DNA from: Monosporascus cannonballus
Lineage: Eukaryota; Ascomycota; Sordariomycetes; Xylariales
NCBI GenBank assembly: GCA_004154925.1
Contig: QJNS01000040.1
Span: forward strand, 248,001-312,000
Reading direction: 5' to 3'
DNA length: 64,000 nucleotides
Part shown: positions 58,584 to 64,000 of the stretch, one piece after another
How the letters are laid out: each line of letters starts with the position of its first letter
How positions within the stretch are numbered: the first letter of the stretch is position 1
Made by a program: the position numbers and the translations under genes
Notes under the pieces: model-generated
What the model was told of the DNA's origin: nothing
Seen by the model: the letters and a program-made list of their open reading frames with translations, nothing else
Databases searched by the model: none

Positions 58584-59520
58584 TAGCTACGACACTTGGA
58601 AAATCAACTAAACAAATGTATTGATTCAGTTACAAAAGCTTCAGTGTGTGATATCAAGGTCTCATAACCATACACGGAACATACTGTTGGACATCAATAT
58701 CAAAAAACAAGGGGCACAGGAACAGAGTGTGCGGTAACTCCGGGGGTAATATGAGTATATGACCGTAATCAGCGAATGGAACAGTGAAATCAGGCCTATA
58801 ACAGATGAAAACAGACTGAAATCAAGAATATTCTATTCAATGACTACGTGGCCGTTCGACCTAAGATTCTTGATGAATATGGTTATAGGTAAGTTTTAGG
58901 GGGGTCGCTAGAATGGTCTGTTGGTGAGCCCGGTTTCACTTGCAGGATGTTTGACTTCTGGTACTAGATTATTGCTCTGGACCTACGTGTTACGAGACCC
59001 TACTCGCCTGGCAAGGTGTTTAATTAACATTTGATTGAGCTCGCTGCACATCCAATTATCCACAGCATTTGTGCAGATCTGCCCCCTACACAAAATTTGC
59101 TTCATGAGCGCTCGTCCAAGCAAACTTCGTTCTTGTATGGCGAGGGCTGTCTTCTGACGGGGCTGGCTAGTACTGGTAGGCACATGTTCTACACTCGATA
59201 CACCAATGGGACGGCCTCTACTCGTAGCTTTCGTCAAAAGCCAAGCCGTTTGCCAAGCTGATTGCCAAGATGCTCACCAAGCAGGTTGTTGATAAACAAC
59301 TGTCAAACGACTCCTTGGATAATAATTCCTTGGTTTCAACAGGTAGGCATATACGGGAACTTCCAGGCTGTTTTCAATTACTCCTTTTATGTAGACACCA
59401 TTTTTCCAATATTTAGTATATTCTGTTTTGCTATCAGAGTCGCCTGCGAAATCTCTAGCTCATTTGGGTCACCGTGCGAATTTTGTGTCAGCCATCCGCT
59501 AAGCTATTAGCCCAATCCGA
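58584..59520. other. Balanced-composition region without a recognised gene
   Basis: Several short frames exist on both strands (up to 84 codons). None shows a recognisable domain, codon bias or convincing start. Probably intergenic or a decayed gene. Confidence 0.5.
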
Positions 59521-62500
59521 AAATAAAATGCACACTTTCGCATACGGAAGTACTTTTTCAAAATTAATTAAAGCTTAATAAGAAAATATAAAAATTAAGA
59601 AAAAAATATTAAGAAAATTAATGTTACTAGAAGTTTATATTTCACATTTTTAAATTTCGGTTTTTGAATATTACGTCGTAGCAATTAAGAGCGTGTTCGG
59701 GACACTTCAACAACGCGTATTTGTGGAAAATCAACATCATCTTCAACAAACCGTTCGGGTCTATCAATATTAGCATTTCCACTTTTTTTCTGCTGAAAAT
59801 TGCTGATTTTCTTAACGGGCTAAGACGAATCATATTTAATCAACATGTTGAATTTTCTCCACTTTAACTTTAGCAGCCCTTAAGGTGCTAAAATTGCTAA
59901 TAGATAACGTATAGATTGCGTCAGGAGCCCTGCCTTAGCTTAAAGCGGTTTTTTTTAGCTGTATATCTTAGTAACGCCATAAATCTAGATCTCAGTAATT
60001 GTCGCTTTGCAATTTTGTAATGGAATTTAACGTTTTTCGCAATTAGGAATTATAGTAATAATACGGAAAACACAGAAAACGCGCCGTTTTTAACGGATAT
60101 AATTAATTACTTTCGTTATTATTTTTGTAATTATTAATTTTAATTTTTAGCGCCGTATAAAAATATATATTAATAATTTAATAAGCGTTACGTATATATC
60201 CGGGATATTATATTCGGTTAATAATTATTTTCGAAACATTATAAAGATAAAAAAAATATATATTACGTATTACGTAATTAGTTGTTGGCAAATATAGGCT
60301 TAAAAACGTTATAGATTTCGGTAAACCAAAAAAATAATAATTTTTTTCCATATTATAATTTAAGATTTTTCTATTTAATTCGTAACGGATTATTTGATAA
60401 AAAATATTATTATTATTTATCGTTTATTTTATAAAATCCTAAACGCCTTTATAGTATTAATACGTTTTATTATTAAATTTGTTAATATTCTCCTTTATTA
60501 AAAAATCTTAAATAACGAGAAATTTTTAAAATAATTTGCAAACCTATTAAGAACGTTCGATAGCTTTTATTTTAGGATTAAAATTAAAATTAATGCCTTT
60601 AAGCAAAAGATATAAAGGAACCGTAAAGCGAAATTATTAACGAACGTATTAATTATTTGTGATTTCGATAAAAGATTTATTTATATATTAATAAATTAAA
60701 AAGGTTTTATAAATAAAGGCGAAATTTTTAATAATGCGATTAATTATAATAATTTTCTTATCTTTAAGGATAAATACTTATTCGGCGATATTAGATACGT
60801 TATTAATAGGTAAAATTTGATTTCGTATTACGGAATACGGTATTATTGTCGAAAATAAACATAAATTAAAATAAAGTTACGTATACCAGAAAAACTATAT
60901 AATATAAGGTATACATTATAGCGAAACGTTATTAAAAAGGTTTTCGGCAAATAAAAAAATATTTCCAAAATCTTTAACTAACAGTTTTATTTATATATTA
61001 ATATTTTGTTAAAATATATTTACGTTACCGTTAACCTTTTTAATTTCTTATTAAATTATAATAAAATTAGTTTGCATAAATCCGTAAATTTAAATAAAAT
61101 ATTTTATATTAACGATAGAAATTAAGCAAATAACTTTACGCGCGCAAAAAGATAAAGCTACATATATTTTCTTATTACAAAATATCGTAATAAAATTGCG
61201 AAAAAAATATAAAATACGTATTAGAAATTTAATAAAATTTAAAAACGAAAATAATAAAATAAAAACATTGTTATTATTACATATTAATTAAGAAGGGATT
61301 AATATTAAACCGTAAAAAATTAATGAATAAATATAAAAAGTTCTTTAATTAATCTTTTATTTTTTTCGTTATAATAATTTGAATATTATTAAATTCGACA
61401 TATATTTATTTTATGTGGAAATTTGCCATTTTGTATTTGAATAATGTATATATTATATTATAATAATATATGTTAATTGAGAAAAAATTGATTTTTGATA
61501 AAGATTATTCTTTTTATCTTATTGTTTTCCTTTAATTACTTTTAGTATTTCTACAATTTTAATATTTTTAATATCTTTATAACTTTATATCTATATTATT
61601 TATAATATTTCTATTACTCTCCGTATTTAAGGAATTTGTAGTACTTCCGGTATTATTATGAAATATTCTTTTTATTACGTACGTAGTTTTTGCGATCCGT
61701 ATCCTTAATTCTTTCGAAACTTTTAAAGTATTAAAGTTTTAAATTATCGTTTAAATTAAGAAATATAATGGTAAAACGGTTATTCCGCGCTTAAATCCGA
61801 ACGACGTAAAATAATATATTATTATTAAATTAATTAATAGAACTATTATTAAAAACCCCGAAAACTTGTTTTATATTTAACTCCGTATTTTAAATTGGCT
61901 TTTTATTGTAAATTATTGTTTTAAAGATTTGTTCAATCCTTTTTTTTATTAGCAAATTACTATATTCTTAGAGTTTTTTTATTTTTGCGTTATATTTCCG
62001 AATCGTTAATAAGGCGTTTACAAAAACAGGCGCGTATCTGCTGTAATACGAAAGTATTTTCGGCCTTTTCGACGAAATTATCCCCTTTTTTGCCGGCAGC
62101 CGATTTTTGCGAAAAAAAAAACTTATAATACTTTTTAAACGGAATAAATAATAACGCTAATATTTTTTAAGATCAATAACTAATTCGCCTTTAGTTTTAA
62201 AGGAAAATTCGAATACGGTTTTATAAAGTTTAACATATTTTAGGGCTTTATATTTGAAAACCTTAATTTTGGGATATATCTAATTAACGGTTAATTATTA
62301 CTATTTAATCTAATATAAAAATTATTATTAATTTTTAAGTAATATCTTTATATTTCGAGCTTAATTATAAAAATCTCTAAATTTTTATCCTAGTTAAAAT
62401 GTTTTGTTTCTTTTAATATAAGTTATATTTCAATCTGTTTTGAAAATAATTGTATTTATTTTTTATTTATTTTTTCGTTACGAAAATCCTTTATGCGTTT

Positions 62501-64000
62501 AACTATAAAAATACAGCCCCTATAAGGATGAGGCTGGTAGCCGACCCGCTACCGATTAGCCACCGACCTATTTACTCATATAAATTTACTATCTAGCAGC
62601 TAGTAGAAAACGCCAAATAGAAATAACTTAATACATTTATTTTTTAGAATTTACTTTACGACTGGTCGGAAATTACCTTATTTAGTTCGTAATTATTTGT
62701 TATTTTATAATTTTTTTTATTTATTATAGAAAATAACGTAATAATAATTAAAAGTAAACTTTGCCAATTATAAAACGAATTTAAATTATTAGTCGAAAAA
62801 ACCGTTAATTAGAATTTAACCGGTAAATAATTAATTATAATACGGAAATAAGTAAGGAAACTTAAAACAGAATTTTAACGGATAAAGGATTATAGTTTCC
62901 GAAATCTCGAATTACTTTATATATATAATAAGAATATATTTTAATAACCGTTAACTAAACGATTAAAAAACGGCCATAATATAATAATTACATCCCGGAA
63001 CTTAAAATACAAAAATATTAAATTTTTTAATAATAATTAAATTGTTAAAATTATTTATTAATAAAACGAATAATATTTGAAATTATTCCGATAATTAATT
63101 AAATAATATATAATAATATAATTAAAAAATAAAGATTTATAAATTAATTACGATATCGTTATAAAATTTTAAAAAAAATTAAATAAATATTATATTATAA
63201 TTATTTAAAGTTTTTCGAAAATACGTTAATTTAAAAAGAATTAAATTAAAATTATTATAAAAACTTAAATCGAAAAATTAAAACGAAATATTTTTTATTT
63301 ATATTTAATATGTTATAAATTATATAAATATTTTATTATAAATATTTAATAAATATACCGTATTATATTTAATTATTTTAATTATAAAATAAATTAAAAA
63401 TAAAAAATTTATAAATTTTTATTAAGAAAAATTATATAAATTTTAATTTTTTCGATAAAAAGTGTAAAAAATAATTTATCTTATTATAATAATTATACGA
63501 TAAATTATTATTAAATTTTTATATTAAATATAAATTCTTAATTTAAAAAATAAATTTTACGGTTATTATTAATCCGGAAAATAAATAAAATAATAAACGT
63601 TTTATTTTAATTATTTTTTAATAAAAATATTAATAAAAATAAATAATAATATTATAATATTTCGAAAAAAGATTTTTCAAAATAAATTAAAAATATTATA
63701 TAAAAATAATAAAAAACGTAAATATTTTTATATTTAATAAGTTAATAATTACCGATTTAATTTTAATCGAAATATATTAATAAATTTTAATATTTTTGGT
63801 TTTTATAAAAATGTAAATTATAATTTAATTAAAATATAAAATTTTTATAATTTCGATTATATAAAAATTAATTTTTAAAAATTAAATAAAATATTATAAT
63901 ATATAATAATAATTTAAAATAATTTATAAATATAAAATTAAAAAACCGGAATAAATATATAATAATTAAAATAAATTTATTATTTAAAAATATTATTTAA
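59521..64000. other. AT-rich, RIP-like region of unknown origin
   Basis: It has the same composition as the left retroelement nest, falling to almost pure A/T beyond 62,600. No LTR, TIR or transposase motif is recognised. On the minus strand about 60,500-60,900 there are fairly long frames separated by TAA/TAG stops, suggesting a former coding sequence. A small GC-richer island at 62,515-62,600 may be an element end. Probably more decayed transposons. Confidence 0.55.

Noticed and set aside
58983..59510. Short ORFs of 76-84 codons
   Set aside because: No domain, no signal peptide, no consistent codon bias; probably chance.

Overview
The window looks like a chromosome segment of a filamentous ascomycete (Pezizomycotina). 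The reasons are short GT-AG introns of 50-80 bp, Zn(II)2Cys6 and fungal C2H2 regulators, DHA1 and sugar-porter MFS transporters, and a sharp two-compartment base composition. Long AT-rich stretches of decayed transposons alternate with near-balanced gene islands. The decay is mostly C-to-T/G-to-A, with TAA/TAG where CAA/CAG or TGG is expected, which is the signature of repeat-induced point mutation (RIP). I cannot name the species.

Layout. 1-35,580 is a nest of RIP-degraded LTR retrotransposons: at least six Ty3/Gypsy copies or fragments on both strands, one divergent Gypsy, and a Ty1/Copia element split by later insertions. One Gypsy (28,433-35,119) is complete with both LTRs and a 5-bp target duplication. 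LTR edges give an insertion order: Copia went into an older Gypsy, other Gypsy copies went into the Copia, and the leftmost Gypsy went into one of those. 35,580-53,740 is the main gene island. 53,743-55,675 is a RIP-degraded Fot1/pogo-type DNA transposon. 55,678-57,722 holds one secreted cysteine-rich peptide gene. 57,723-58,581 is a short TIR element with TA flanks. 58,584-59,520 is balanced but apparently gene-free. 59,521-64,000 is AT-rich again and mostly unassignable.

Genes of the island. A family 31 glycoside hydrolase (minus strand), a sugar-porter pseudogene and a Zn2Cys6 regulator form a MAL-like alpha-glucoside utilisation cluster whose permease is dead (three frameshifts, two stops). 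A C2H2 regulator with an unresolved frame change follows. Next come a branched-chain aminotransferase with an amber codon near its start, a ketopantoate-reductase-family gene that is frameshifted and runs into a 77-N gap, and an intact five-exon DHA1 transporter. The aminotransferase and reductase both act on 2-ketoisovalerate chemistry and may be a remnant of a metabolite cluster; no NRPS or PKS is present here. A Tad1-like LINE fragment and an intact cupin gene close the island.

The most interesting signals are a lysine/arginine-rich ORF antisense to gag-pol in four Gypsy 3' ends, LTRs with one common U5 but several unrelated U3 blocks, the partly dead metabolic modules, and a defensin-like peptide gene between two transposons.
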